From NCBI GenBank assembly GCA_011503125.2, contig WWBZ02000033.1:4154001-4218000 (forward strand): DNA of 64,000 nt, given 5' to 3'. Below are positions 54,234 to 64,000 of the stretch, piece by piece; positions within the stretch are counted from its first letter, which is position 1; every line of letters starts with the position of its first letter. Both the position numbers and the translations under genes were made by a program. Below the pieces are notes generated by a model. It ran no database searches and was not told the origin of the DNA. It saw nothing but the letters and a program-made list of their open reading frames with translations. This DNA comes from Botryosphaeria dothidea. Taxonomy: Eukaryota; Ascomycota; Dothideomycetes; Botryosphaeriales; Botryosphaeriaceae.

Positions 54234-55808
54234 TCACCTCCCCACAACCTTCCCCTTCTTCTTGTCATAGTCCAACACCTTTCTCTTGCGGTGATTCTGC
54301 GCCATCTTCCACCTCACATAAAGCAGCACCGCATCCTTGACGGCCACAAACAAACACCCGCCCAACAAACTACGCGCCCACCGCTGCTGAAGGAATCCAG
54401 TCGGCCTGCCCGACGCAGGCGGCGAAGTCCAGCTCTTCGGCAAACCCAGGCGGATCATCTCGCCCACAGCCGCAGCGATAGACGGGAAGACCAACGCGCC
54501 CAACACCGTATCCGCAATATTCGTCGTCTGGAAGATGAGGTTGCGCTCGCGGTGCTGAGCGCGGGGGCGGGGTCGCGGGTTTCCTTGCTGCTGCGGGCGC
54601 GCGGCGTTGTCGTCGAGCGGCGGCGCATCGAGCGGCGGGGCGTGCGGCCTGTTGTCGCCGGGCCACTGGCCCTGGCCGGGCAGGTCGTGGAAGTCGTCGT
54701 GGAAGTGCTCCTCGTCCTCGTCATCGCCTTCGACCAGGTCGAAGTTGAGCTCGAAGATGGCGTCGCCCTCCTCGGCCTGGAAGTCGGCGGCGGCGTCGTC
54801 GCCGTTGGCGCCCTGCTCGCCGTCCGTCTCGCCGGCGCGCGGCTGGATTTCCTTGAGCCATTGGCGCTGGCGGTCGCCCCAGGCCTTTTCCATGTACGTG
54901 TTGTATGCGCCGCGGATGTAGGGGAGGAGCGAGAAGGAGAGCGCGGCGCTGGGCGGCCAGTGGCCGAAGTTGAGCATCTCGTCGCCGGCGTTCGAGGAGG
55001 CGAGGAAGACGACGGGCAGGATCGGCAGGATGCTGTCGGCGATGGAGACGCGCGAGGCGATCAGGATGGGCGGGATGGCCGACAGGCCGAAGTGCAGGCG
55101 CGCGTGCTGCAAGAAGCGCGTCACGGCCGCCAGCGCCACCGAGTCGTGCGTGCTGCTGCGGAGGACGGCTGGGGCTTGGTGTAGGGGCTTGAGGATGCGG
55201 TAGCCGTCCTCGAGCCCGAACAGCGCGTAGACGGTGCTCACGCCATGCATGAAACAGGCCTGGTAGACCGTGTATCCCAGCACTCCCATGGTACCCGGCA
55301 AGATCAGCATGCCTGTCAGGCGCTCGATAGCGCGGACGCCGTCGACGACCTTGCTGGTCGGGCGCTTCAGGTGGATCTCGTTCTTGCACTGGGGACACTT
55401 GATCTTGGAGCCGGTGCCAGCCTGGCGGCGGGCATTGGGAGCTTCCTGGCTGGCGACCCAGTCGAGCAGGCAGTCCTCGTGGGCGACCAGGGCACACGGG
55501 CACGGACTACGCCATGCAGAAGAGCTGGGGCCGTCCTCGGTCTCGTCGTTGAAGCAGATCCAGCACTTGCGCGGTTCATCCTCCTCGTTATGCGGCTGGG
55601 CGGGAGCCTGTTTTGCCTCGGCTTGCTGCGACGTGGAGTTCTTGGGCAGGTTGTAGGCGCTGTCGAAGAGGACGGTGTCGGAGTCTACGGAGGCGGTGGA
55701 GAGGGATTCGCTGTCGGCGCGCGGTACGCTCGGTTGGTCGGCGGAGTTGCCCTGCTCGCGGGGTGATGTGCGGCGCTGCGACGCCTGGCGGGGAGGGAGA
55801 GACGCCAT
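54234..55808 (-). CDS. RING-CH (MARCH-type) membrane E3 ubiquitin ligase
   Basis: Single exon, 524 residues. The RING-CH domain (about residues 81-140) has the C4HC3 order: CWICFNDETED, SPCPCALVAHEDCLLDWV and KIKCPQCKNEIHLK. Several hydrophobic segments follow (MLILPGTMGVLGYTVYQACF, LSAIPPILIASRVS, ILPILPVVFLASS, and two near the C-terminus), separated by an acidic Asp/Glu/Pro-rich loop (about 340-410). This arrangement suggests a transferase in an organelle membrane, perhaps ER or mitochondria; the location is not decided by the sequence. It is divergent from TFC6. Confidence 0.88.
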   Translation of the reverse strand: MASLPPRQASQRRTSPREQGNSADQPSVPRADSESLSTASVDSDTVLFDSAYNLPKNSTSQQAEAKQAPAQPHNEEDEPRKCWICFNDETEDGPSSSAWRSPCPCALVAHEDCLLDWVASQEAPNARRQAGTGSKIKCPQCKNEIHLKRPTSKVVDGVRAIERLTGMLILPGTMGVLGYTVYQACFMHGVSTVYALFGLEDGYRILKPLHQAPAVLRSSTHDSVALAAVTRFLQHARLHFGLSAIPPILIASRVSIADSILPILPVVFLASSNAGDEMLNFGHWPPSAALSFSLLPYIRGAYNTYMEKAWGDRQRQWLKEIQPRAGETDGEQGANGDDAAADFQAEEGDAIFELNFDLVEGDDEDEEHFHDDFHDLPGQGQWPGDNRPHAPPLDAPPLDDNAARPQQQGNPRPRPRAQHRERNLIFQTTNIADTVLGALVFPSIAAAVGEMIRLGLPKSWTSPPASGRPTGFLQQRWARSLLGGCLFVAVKDAVLLYVRWKMAQNHRKRKVLDYDKKKGKVVGR

Positions 55809-56221
55809 GGTGGAGGTACTGCGGTAGGGTAAGGCGACGGAGGTGGAGGGCCGGAGACAGTGCTAAAGCGACATAGGCGATATGGTTCGCGCGAAAGTAA
55901 CAGAGAAGAAAAGCACAGAGGAGCAGTGAGGAGTTGTGGAGGCTGAGGTTTTGCTGGGCGGGCGTCGATGTCATCCTCTCCGGAGCTCGGCTACTGTCGC
56001 GGCAAGCGGCCATCTCCACAAGCCCAACGCCGCCGCGCCGCCGCGCTGCTTCAATTTTTGCCGCGTCCGCACCACGCAACACGTTCCACCTGACCCTGAC
56101 TCCCACTTCCACTGCGCCTGGACATGCGCTTGCGAGAGAGTCCCATCAAAAGAAGAAACCATGAGCTTGGCGTAGAAAATACCCCGGTCCTCTTCACATC
56201 GCCTTCGACTGCGCCAACACA
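55809..56221. promoter_or_regulatory. Bidirectional promoter, RING-CH ligase/TFC6
   Basis: 413 bp between start codons; GC-rich with no TATA box, as is common for housekeeping pairs. No specific operator identified. Confidence 0.5.
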
Positions 56222-58516
56222 ATGGCTACCCGGCGAACATCAGGCAGAGCACGCCCGGCCAAGCGATACACCAATGACGCTTTCGAAGGTCTTGATATTG
56301 ACGACGAAGCTACCGGCAGCGACCTTTTCGCCAACGAAGAGGACGACTCTAGCGATGACGATGAGTTCGACGCGGCTGCAGCTGAAGATGAGCCAGATGT
56401 CGAAGAGGAGGTGTCTGAAGGTGCTGCATCCGGAGAAGACGATGACGGCTACGGCGATGATATGCTAAGCGACGATGAAATCGTTGGAGTCGAAGATGAT
56501 CGCCCACGCCGCAAGGGAAGGGGAAGAGGCGGCAAGCCAATCAAACCCGGCTTTGTGCAGCGTGCCGAAGCATCTTCCTTCAAGACCGGCAGTTTTAGTG
56601 CGCTGGCATCACGGGCCCACGAGCACAAGGACCCTGAGGTAAAAGTTTCTTCACGGGGTGTTCCTGAGATGTACCACAACACCGGTAAGGATACCAGGAT
56701 CTTGAACCTCTTCGGTCCTGGTAAAGAAGACGTCATCCCGGCAACTACAGCTCGGGACAAATGGCATGATGAGCCTGTTCTACCGAGCAGGAGAGTAAAT
56801 AAGCATGGCGAAGGCGGTCTGGGCTACAGTGTATACTACACCAGGGCCATTCGCGAACACGAAACCAGCAAAGGCTGGGAATGGTATTACGAAAGAGGGG
56901 GTCGACAAACAATGAAGAAGCGGCAGCAGACAGCAACGCTATCAGCAAGCGATGCTGCTACTTATCTACCACAGACTGACAAGCCAGATCAAGACGTACT
57001 TCTGGGCCCATTTAAAAACCAGAGACCAGTGCGGATTCCGGCGGGCGAAGCTGTCAACATTGGTCAAGCATGGTCTAAAGACGCGTTCAAGAGCAATACG
57101 GAAGATGACGCCCCAGGTGTTGTCAAAAGCACGCCTCTGAGACAAGCATGGCTTGTCAATTTAGGATCCAAGGTTCAGTGTCTCGAATGGGTACCGTGGC
57201 AAGACAAGTCACAGTACATCTCAACAGCAGCATTGCAACGGCCGAAGTCCTACAGAACAACCGAGAACTATTCAGCTCCCGGATTTGCCCCTGCACAACC
57301 TACTCCTGCTTCTGTCCTGGTATGGAAGATAAACCCAACTGATGATGGACGGTTGGATTTCGACGATCCTCCACAGCTCGAACTCGCAATATGTACGGAC
57401 TGGGGCACAGTGCGTAGTCTAAAGTGGTGCCCGGTACCTCGAAGAAAAGAAGATAATGGAGACGAGATGCGCCTTGGTCTCTTGGCTGGAGTCTGGGCTG
57501 ACGGAAGAATGAGAATCTTGGATATCAGATACCCCAAGTCGTCTGAAACCAAGTACCTTCACTTCAGCTCGGCGGCCTTCGAATCGAGACCGCCCGACTG
57601 CATCTTCACGAGTGTGACGTGGCTATCGAGCAAGCACTTGGCTTGCGGATGTTCCAATGGGAGCTTTGCAGTCTTTGACATCTCCCAAACACTGGTTGCT
57701 TCTGCGTCAGATAAGCCTAGTGCTCCTCGTCCGCTCATATACCAAAGTATCCACAGCAGCTACGTTCTCAGCATCGCAGCGGCCTATCCGTCCCACCCGC
57801 ACTACATCGCAACAAGTGGCATGGACGGTTTCCTGTCACTGATTGACCTCCGTGCCCCGCACCAAGACCTGACCTTCTCCCAGCGATCACGCACAGGAAG
57901 CGCGCCGCTGGCTTGGCACGACATGGCTCAAAGCTTCCTGACCTGCGACGAAAATTACACCCTCCTCGCTCTCTCGCTCCGGCGCTTCCATGTCAACATG
58001 AGTGTTGGCCGTGCAAACAGCAACATCCAGCACATCGCCGCCAGCCCGGTCCACCCTTTCACCCTCATCGGCTGCACGGACGGCATGGTCATCTCGACAA
58101 ACCCGATGCGCAAGGTGCTGATCGCCAAGGCAGAGATGTGGCACCAGACGTGGTTCATGCACGAGTGGCGGCGCGCCATGGACCAGAACGGCATCATTGA
58201 TGAGGCGTCGGCTGCGGCTGATACGAGGGGTGTCATGAAGAAGCCGCCGGACAATGTCCTGAAGGCGCGACCCAAGAAGGAGTTGAAGAATACGGGGCCG
58301 ATGAGCAGGATCATTGACGGGTTCAAGGCGGAGGTTTACAAGCTGTGGGTGGAGCAAGGCCTGCCGAATCAGTACGAGGGTGTGGTCTACAACACGATTT
58401 ACGAGGAGGAGACGGCATCGACGCAGGTGGCGTGGAATCCGAACCTGAGGTGTGGTGGATGGGCAGCGGCAGGTTTGGGAGATGGGCTGATCAGGATTGA
58501 GGATTTGGCACTTTGA
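56222..58516 (+). CDS. TFC6: TFIIIC subunit (Tfc6/Sfc6-like, WD40)
   Basis: Single exon, 764 residues. The N-terminus is acidic with RRTSGRARPAKRYTNDAFEGL, then an AT-hook-like RRKGRGRGGKP. A WD40-type propeller occupies about residues 320-650: VQCLEWVPWQDKSQYIS, VRSLKWCPVPR, LLAGVWADGRMRILDIRYP, FTSVTWLSSKHLACGCSNGSFAVFDI, YVLSIAAAYPSHPHYIATSGMDGFLSLIDLR and IQHIAASPVHPFTLIGCTDGMV. The C-terminus (VAWNPNLRCGGWAAAGLGDGLIRIEDL) closes it. This is the tau-B subunit that helps TFIIIC recognise B-boxes of tRNA genes. Confidence 0.88.
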   Translation: MATRRTSGRARPAKRYTNDAFEGLDIDDEATGSDLFANEEDDSSDDDEFDAAAAEDEPDVEEEVSEGAASGEDDDGYGDDMLSDDEIVGVEDDRPRRKGRGRGGKPIKPGFVQRAEASSFKTGSFSALASRAHEHKDPEVKVSSRGVPEMYHNTGKDTRILNLFGPGKEDVIPATTARDKWHDEPVLPSRRVNKHGEGGLGYSVYYTRAIREHETSKGWEWYYERGGRQTMKKRQQTATLSASDAATYLPQTDKPDQDVLLGPFKNQRPVRIPAGEAVNIGQAWSKDAFKSNTEDDAPGVVKSTPLRQAWLVNLGSKVQCLEWVPWQDKSQYISTAALQRPKSYRTTENYSAPGFAPAQPTPASVLVWKINPTDDGRLDFDDPPQLELAICTDWGTVRSLKWCPVPRRKEDNGDEMRLGLLAGVWADGRMRILDIRYPKSSETKYLHFSSAAFESRPPDCIFTSVTWLSSKHLACGCSNGSFAVFDISQTLVASASDKPSAPRPLIYQSIHSSYVLSIAAAYPSHPHYIATSGMDGFLSLIDLRAPHQDLTFSQRSRTGSAPLAWHDMAQSFLTCDENYTLLALSLRRFHVNMSVGRANSNIQHIAASPVHPFTLIGCTDGMVISTNPMRKVLIAKAEMWHQTWFMHEWRRAMDQNGIIDEASAAADTRGVMKKPPDNVLKARPKKELKNTGPMSRIIDGFKAEVYKLWVEQGLPNQYEGVVYNTIYEEETASTQVAWNPNLRCGGWAAAGLGDGLIRIEDLAL

Positions 58517-59134
58517 TGAAGGTGGAGGTATCATGGGAGAGAAATTATCATCCGATCAATCGAAGCGCTGGACAAAAGGGTAGCAGAGACAAATCCGCAA
58601 CCAGTAAAGACTTACGGTCGGGGATCAACCAGAGTGTAGCTCTTTGTCGAGTAGTATCAGTAGAACGGGACACCTGGAGCCAGGTGACTGAGGAATTGGC
58701 TGCGCAGTAGAATATCAATGACTTGACAGACTGCGCTCTCGGTCATGGTTGGCCCGAGCTCAAGCTCTGGGATCAGCCCTACGAAGGGTTCCGCGCGTCG
58801 GCCGTCACGGTCCACCTCTCCACCGCCTCTCTATCATCACACGGACAACAATACCCCGCCGTTCCGCGTTCCCATTCTTTTTGTCTCTCCACTTTGCATC
58901 TATTTCTCTTTGTAATCCGGCATCCGCGCCACACACCGTTCGAGCAAAAGTCACCGTTTCGCACACGTCGACAGAACCTGTCCTCCCTCCAGGCAAACAC
59001 CAACGTACATTTCCTGCCAGCACGATACACGCGTCCACTCGTAACCGCCCGCCCGCCTGCACCAAAAAACCGCGCATACCGTAATCCCACCCACGAAGAA
59101 CCCCCACGAAAGCAACAACGACGTCCACACAATC
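58517..59134. other. Intergenic region upstream of the Tic20-like gene
   Basis: 618 bp, pyrimidine-rich near 58800-59100, as in fungal 5' leaders. Open frames here are not supported by any domain. Confidence 0.5.
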
Positions 59135-59912
59135 ATGAACTTCGCCCCCTACCAAGACGCCTCCCCCGAAAACACACGCGCCCTCTCCCCGCCCATCCGC
59201 TCGCCCACGCACTCCCCGCGCCCTTCGCTCTCCACCACCCGCCCGGGCCCGCAGCGCAACGGCAGCAGCGCGCTCGGCACCTCCGCGCTGGCCTCGCCCG
59301 GCTACCAGAACGGCGGCTCCTACTTCGCCGGGCAGGGCCGCGGCAGCGCCGACCTCGAGCGCGGGGGATGGAGCTCGCCGGGCGCGGGGTGGGGCGGGAG
59401 CGGCGCCGCCGGTGCCGGCAACGGGCGCGAGGATCTGGATCTGTTCGAGACGCGGTTGGGGATACGGATGGATTGGGAGGCGTGTTTGGCGTATTTGCTG
59501 CTGCCGCCGGCGGGTGGGGTGTTGCTGCTGGTGTTGGAGCATCGGAGTGATTATGTGAGGTAGGTCGTCTTTTCTTTCCTCTCAGAACGGAGGGGTTGAG
59601 TCAGTGCGGAAGGGAAGACGCTGACGGTGCTTTTTGACAGGTTCCATGCGTGGCAGTCGGCGTTGCTGTTCTCGTTCATGTTCGTCGTGCACATCGTTTT
59701 CGCGTGGTCGACGTTCATGTCGTGGCTGCTGTTCTTGGTCGATTTGGGGACGATCGGATACTTGACGATGCGGGCGTATCGCGATGGTAAGTATCGGGGT
59801 GTTCCTTCAAGGTTGCGGCGCAGAGGGCTAATTTTTGGCAGCCGAAACTCTCGACCGCTGCGAAGTACCGTTCTTTGGACCGCTTGCCAGCTCCATCCTC
59901 GACGACGAATAG
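59135..59912 (+). CDS. Small membrane protein, DUF4870/Tic20-like
   Basis: Three exons (59135-59559, 59641-59786, 59842-59912) give 213 residues. The first 110 residues are Ser/Pro/Gly-rich and disordered. Then RLGIRMDWEACLAYLLLPPAGGVLLLVLEHRSDYVRF-type sequence runs into FHAWQSALLFSFMFVVHIVF and WLLFLVDLGTIGYLTMRAYRDA, and the end is CEVPFFGPLASSILDDE. Four membrane segments are likely. The fold matches the DUF4870/Tic20-like family found across fungi; function unknown. Confidence 0.82.
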
Positions 59913-60455
59913 CCGCGTTTCCTGCTTGTGGCCCTTGTCAATGCGCCTCGACGACCAATAGCCGTGCTTCTTGATTATGTCTTTGTCACTGCGAGTCTAT
60001 ACTGTTGCTGGGATTGGGTCTTTGATTTGTCTGCCGCGCTGGATACCCCCTCCGCGAGCTCATCTGTTTAATGCTGTTATGTTGATATGAGAAAGTCCGG
60101 GTTTATATTGCTCGGGGCATGTACTGTACGACCAAGCGAAGGTTTTTAAGGATGATTGGTTGCTTTTGCCATCTGTTTGAGTCTGTCATTTGCAAATCGG
60201 AATTCATTCATGCGAACACATACGCGTATTAATTGAACTAATTATTTCAGAAGCTCTCAGGCATTGGATTTGATGTTGATTGATTGTGATGAGTAATAAA
60301 GGCCCGATATGTATGGACTTCCCGTTGGCCGAAGCCGCCGGCAGGTTCTTCGGGCCGCCGGGCGACGTCATCCTGCGGGAGCTCCATCATCAGAGCTCTC
60401 AACTCCACGCAGCCTCCGCCCCCACCGCACCTCCAACCCACACACCCAGCCCCCA
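59913..60455. other. Intergenic region
   Basis: 543 bp. Just past the stop a short segment (CTCGACGACGAATAGCCG) recurs imperfectly at about 59948-59965. The right part is the ETR1 promoter and leader. The frame open upstream of the ETR1 ATG is not supported as coding. Confidence 0.5.
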
Positions 60456-61640
60456 ATGGCTTCCCGACGAGCGCTGCTCTCCGCGACGGCCGCGAGGCCC
60501 CTCGCAGCCCTCCGCCCCACCGGCCCCTGCTCGCAGGCCCGCCGCATCTCCGTCTACGGCTACGAGCAAGCCAAAGCGCTCGCCTTCGAGAAGTACGGCG
60601 AGCCGCAAGACGTGCTGCGCCTGCACCAGCACTCCATCTCGCCCGCGCACGGCGACAAGCTGACCCTGCGCTTCCTCGCGAGCCCCATCAACCCCGCCGA
60701 CATCAACCAGATCCAGGGCGTCTACCCCTCCAAGCCGACCTTCACGACCGCCCTCAGCACGCCCGAGCCCATCGCCGTCGGCGGCAACGAGGGCGTCGCC
60801 GAGGTCATCGCCGCCGGCTCCGACGTCAAGGGCTTCGCCCGCGGCGACTGGGTCATCATGAAGCAGCCCGGCTTCGGGACGTGGCGCACCCACGTCCAGA
60901 CGGACGCGTCGAACTTGCTGAGGATCGAGGATACCAGCGGGTTGACGCCGCTGCAGGTCGGAACGGTCAGCATCAATCCCTGCACCGCGTACCGCATGCT
61001 GCGCGATTTTGCGGATATGAAGGAGGGCGACTGGTTCGTGCAGAATGGCGCGAATAGCGGTGTCGGGCGCGCGGCGATACAGTTGGGGAAGCTGTGGGGA
61101 TATAAGAGTATCAATGTCATTCGGGCGCGGCCCGAGGGTACGGAGGAGCTGAAGAAGGAGCTCAAGGATCTGGGCGCCGATGTCGTGGTGACGGATGAGG
61201 AGCTGCTGGCGAAGGGCTTCTCGGAGCAGGTCAAGGAGTGGACGAATGGTGGGCGCGATCGCGTGCCGTTGGGATTGAATTGTGTTGGTGGTAAGCCGGC
61301 GACGGCGCTGGCGAGGCTGCTCACGTCCGAGGGTCACTTGGTGACGTATGGTGGCATGTCGAAGCAGCCGGTGCAGCTGCCGACGGCGCTGCTGATTTTC
61401 AAGAACATTCATTTTGATGGTTTTTGGGTGAGTAAGTTCAGCAAGGATAATCCGGAGGAGAAGAAAAAGACGGTCGATCATGTGCTCAGCCTGATCCGCG
61501 AGGGCAAGTTCAAGGATGTGCCGGTGGATGAAGTCAAATGGGATTTTGATACGAAGCAGGACACGCTGGTCAAGGCTGTGCAGGGTACGTTGGGTGGATT
61601 CAGGTCCGGCAAGGGAGTCTTTGTGTTTGGGAGGACGTAG
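60456..61640 (+). CDS. ETR1: Mitochondrial enoyl-[acyl-carrier-protein] reductase
   Basis: NADPH-dependent 2-enoyl thioester reductase of mitochondrial type II fatty acid synthesis, needed for lipoic acid and respiration. Single exon, 394 residues. The N-terminus (MASRRALLSATAARPLAALRP) is a mitochondrial presequence. Family features: ASPINPADINQIQGVYP with the catalytic Tyr in GVYP, VGGNEGVAEV, FVQNGANSGVGRAAIQL (dinucleotide loop), NVIRARP for NADPH phosphate and LVTYGGMSKQPV. The ATG at 60456 was chosen over the open upstream frame because it begins the targeting peptide. Confidence 0.93.
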   Translation: MASRRALLSATAARPLAALRPTGPCSQARRISVYGYEQAKALAFEKYGEPQDVLRLHQHSISPAHGDKLTLRFLASPINPADINQIQGVYPSKPTFTTALSTPEPIAVGGNEGVAEVIAAGSDVKGFARGDWVIMKQPGFGTWRTHVQTDASNLLRIEDTSGLTPLQVGTVSINPCTAYRMLRDFADMKEGDWFVQNGANSGVGRAAIQLGKLWGYKSINVIRARPEGTEELKKELKDLGADVVVTDEELLAKGFSEQVKEWTNGGRDRVPLGLNCVGGKPATALARLLTSEGHLVTYGGMSKQPVQLPTALLIFKNIHFDGFWVSKFSKDNPEEKKKTVDHVLSLIREGKFKDVPVDEVKWDFDTKQDTLVKAVQGTLGGFRSGKGVFVFGRT

Positions 61641-62159
61641 AATGGGAATGAGGGAAATATAACTTACTCAGTATATACTTCATTGTTGCTCGTTGCCACG
61701 AAAGTATCGTGCCGGTGCGCCCAAGGGTTCCAGATTCACTCGAAACTGAGAGAAAGCCCTGCAGCTGACAGCGCCTACAGTCTCGATGGAGCCTGACAAT
61801 AAACACACCTTCGTGGGGCGTTAAGGCAGTCTTCGGGCTAAGGAATTTTGCGTTTCTTACGATCGACTTGATCCGGATGACTGCTTCCAATCTTCATAGT
61901 AGCTCAAACCTGGTCTTTGTTCAATCGTCGGTATTCTATTACTCGGCCTCGAGATAGCCAATAGGCCAGAGTTACGCGGCTGTAACGCAAGCAGGATCCG
62001 AGACGGCAGTCCCATTCGCGAGCTCTTGCATAGGGGCTAAATGGGCTGGCCCCACCCACGAAAATCTGACAGCCTCAATTCCAGCTGCCATCCCTCTCTT
62101 ACACAAGCTCCGCACTGATTTTCTCATATCCTGGATCCTATGATTCATTAGCACTGGCC
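61641..62159. other. Intergenic region
   Basis: 519 bp between ETR1 and the SesB-like locus. Nothing recognised. Confidence 0.5.
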
Positions 62160-62268
62160 ATGTCTGAAAGTTCATGGGTCGCGATCCTGACAGCTGTGCT
62201 GGCAGCGATAGTGGTCATGGGCGTCATCACAGATTCACGCATCTGACAGGGAAAAAAAAAAAAAAAAC

Positions 62269-63664
62269 CGAGATGACCTCAGTAGCGTAACGACTTTCAG
62301 GCTCCACATTGTTGGCGGACAGGGTTGGGACCCTTCACAGATAGATGAGGCGGAGGTCCGACGGCTTGTCCGGGAGGCGTTCAACGTGGATTCCGACGCC
62401 GAGATACGCGTCAAGTCACTCGCTGGTCATCCCTTCAGAAAGGCAGCCGTCGCGACATTAAACTTCTCTAAAACCCCGCAGAGAATCGCACAGGCTGCCG
62501 AATCACGTCAAGATTTTAACGAGACTTTTGGCGATTTGTCTCTGGATCTCGATATACATTTCCACGGATTCACACCCCTGCATTCTCGGGCGGATTCCCG
62601 GACAGCTTGCGAGTAAAATGCCATAGCATTGCATTGGTCCGAGCAAGTCACTGATAGGATTTAGCATTGTTGCATTATCTGGTCTTAATGGTCACGCTTT
62701 TGGATCCTTCAAGCAAAAAGGTGGTCGCTTCATGTGGCTTCGCGATGATCTTCCTATTTCTATGCCAGACGCACAAGTGTTTATTTACGGGTATGACACC
62801 AAACTTCCAGGCGGTAGCTCATTTCAGAGTCTGGAAGATCTTGGTCTGGCATTTAAAAACACTCTCATTTCACTGGTGAGAGAAAATAAGGTATGTAACC
62901 ATTAGTGTGCTTGATCAGTCATATTTCTGCGTCTGTCTGACACAACATAGACCGGCTTTCTGAAGCCTCTGATACTACTTGGTCACAGCCTGGATGGCTT
63001 AGTTCTCAAAGATGTTTGTTTGATGACACCGAAAATAGCTTCCCTCAATGCTCATGAGTTCCAGGCCTTGTGCCAAACGGCTGCAAATCAGACTCCCGTC
63101 GACAAAGCGGTTTTGAAGTCCCTACGCGGTATTCTGTTCTTCGGAACACCAAACCAAGGAATGGATATCAAATCTTTGATCCCAATGGTTGAGAGCCAGG
63201 CGAACGAGGATTTTCTTCGGTCACTTGCTACCGATTCCGCCGATCTCCGCCGACAAGCACAGCAATGGTCCAAAGCCGTCGACATACCACATTCGGATAC
63301 CCTTCCTCACAGACTGGAAATAATTTCATACTACGAGACTTCTACTTCTCCGACTGCTTCGAGGGCTGGCGACATTTGGAGAATGGCTGGCCCTCCGGCA
63401 AAATTGGTGGACAGGTCTTCAGCAACTCACGGTCGCCCGTGGGAGAGAAATGAGCGGTTTGTCCAGCGAATTGATCGAGACCATTCAGAGCTTGTCAAAT
63501 TTCGCAATCGTAACGACACTACCTATATCAGTCATGTCTTGCCCCGATTGCAAGCTATTGTGTACGAGACAGAGACTAGTTAGTGTTGTCCCCCGGATTA
63601 AGAGGCTTCACATGGCTGACTTCTACAGCCGTTCATGATTTATCTTTGACGAAGGAACAGAAAG
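62269..63664 (+). CDS. SesB-like alpha/beta hydrolase module, partial NLR-type gene
   Basis: Exons 62269-62612, 62665-62890, 62951 to about 63578, and a short one 63629-63664 join in frame. Seen: FRLHIVGGQGWD, FHGFTPLHS, IVALSGLNGHAFGSF, FMWLRDDLPISMPDAQVFIYGYDT, then GHSLDGLVLKD, and GILFFGTPNQGMD. This is the DUF676/SesB-like hydrolase used as the N-terminal domain of many fungal NLRs; the last exon, TVHDLSLTKEQK, is the usual linker to a NACHT or NB-ARC domain, but none follows within 336 bp. The nucleophile elbow reads GHSLD instead of GHSLG. An ATG at 62160 opens a hydrophobic 28-codon frame, separated by a TGA and a 16-A run, so the start is unresolved. It may be a pseudogene; if translation stops without the last splice it ends at 63583. 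Confidence 0.7.
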
Positions 63665-64000
63665 GTAGGTAACCAATTATTCGAGCACTGTTCATCTGCT
63701 TTCTTGCTCTGTCTTATCTTGCTCAACCAGCCGTTCGGTCGCCAGATACTACGTGGCACACGAGCAAATGATACTGCTACAAGCACCTGATGCCTGGGGC
63801 CTTGAGTGATCGTTTGAATGTGGACGTTTCGTGCCACTTCATACGCTCACGTGCGGACGAATGTCCCAACACCCTCAGAACTTCCTGAGTTAAATAGCCG
63901 TTGAAAAGTTGTGTGAATACCTTATGGCTGGTTTGAGCAAGATAGCAAGATATTAAGTAGGACTTGGGAATTGGACTTCCTCTTCCATGATACTGACGTT
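63665..64000. other. Right edge, no supported coding sequence
   Basis: Begins with a strong donor (GTAGGT) after the linker exon. No in-frame continuation into a NACHT domain was identified, so the gene may be truncated here or resume beyond the window. Confidence 0.4.

Noticed and set aside
54024..55184. Forward frame opposite the RING-CH ligase
   Set aside because: Antisense shadow; the reverse frame carries the RING-CH cysteines and membrane segments.

Overview
The window comes from the nuclear genome of a filamentous ascomycete (Pezizomycotina; a Dothideomycete is plausible but not proven). The signs are genes split by short introns of about 45-80 bp with GTAAGT-type donors and CTAAC/CTGAC branch points, fungal-only families (Zn2Cys6 regulator, RTA1, DUF3176, NACHT and SesB-like NLR modules, secreted Kex2-site protein), and no bacterial-style operons. 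No rRNA, tRNA or CRISPR array was recognised.

Layout. 1-5 kb is a decayed island: a beta-tubulin pseudogene with RIP-like stops, a 148-bp solo LTR, and a CorA-like gene broken by a stop, two frameshifts and a 484-bp solo LTR. 5-16 kb is a dense housekeeping block: biotin-protein ligase (BPL1), a twin-CX9C protein (COA4-like), pterin carbinolamine dehydratase, a tubulin-tyrosine-ligase-like protein, RNase H2 subunit B and MCM10, the last two divergent. 16-24 kb holds a secreted modular protein and a DUF3176 pseudogene with five in-frame stops. 24-36 kb carries accessory metabolism: an MFS permease divergent from an M19 dipeptidase, an unknown acidic Cys-rich protein, an RTA1-family membrane protein (with an in-frame TAG) divergent from a Zn2Cys6 regulator, and a sugar transporter. 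A gene-poor 2.8 kb stretch follows, then a convergent pair of secreted tyrosinase and phytanoyl-CoA-type dioxygenase.

42-48.5 kb is the most unusual part: a former NLR locus on the minus strand, with patatin, NACHT and ankyrin segments lying in the order expected of one protein but hit by three solo LTRs, a 17-G tract and frameshifts. 49.5-61.7 kb returns to ordinary genes: SMP-30-like lactonase, MCP1-like membrane protein, C2H2 protein with an abnormal splice donor, RING-CH E3 ligase divergent from TFC6, Tic20/DUF4870-like membrane protein, and mitochondrial enoyl reductase ETR1. The right end has a SesB-like hydrolase, a second NLR N-terminal module, with an altered nucleophile elbow.

Five solo LTRs from two families were delimited, each with a perfect 5-bp target duplication. 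They sit only in or beside decayed NLR, CorA or tubulin sequences, never in the housekeeping blocks. No retrotransposon coding region was found.
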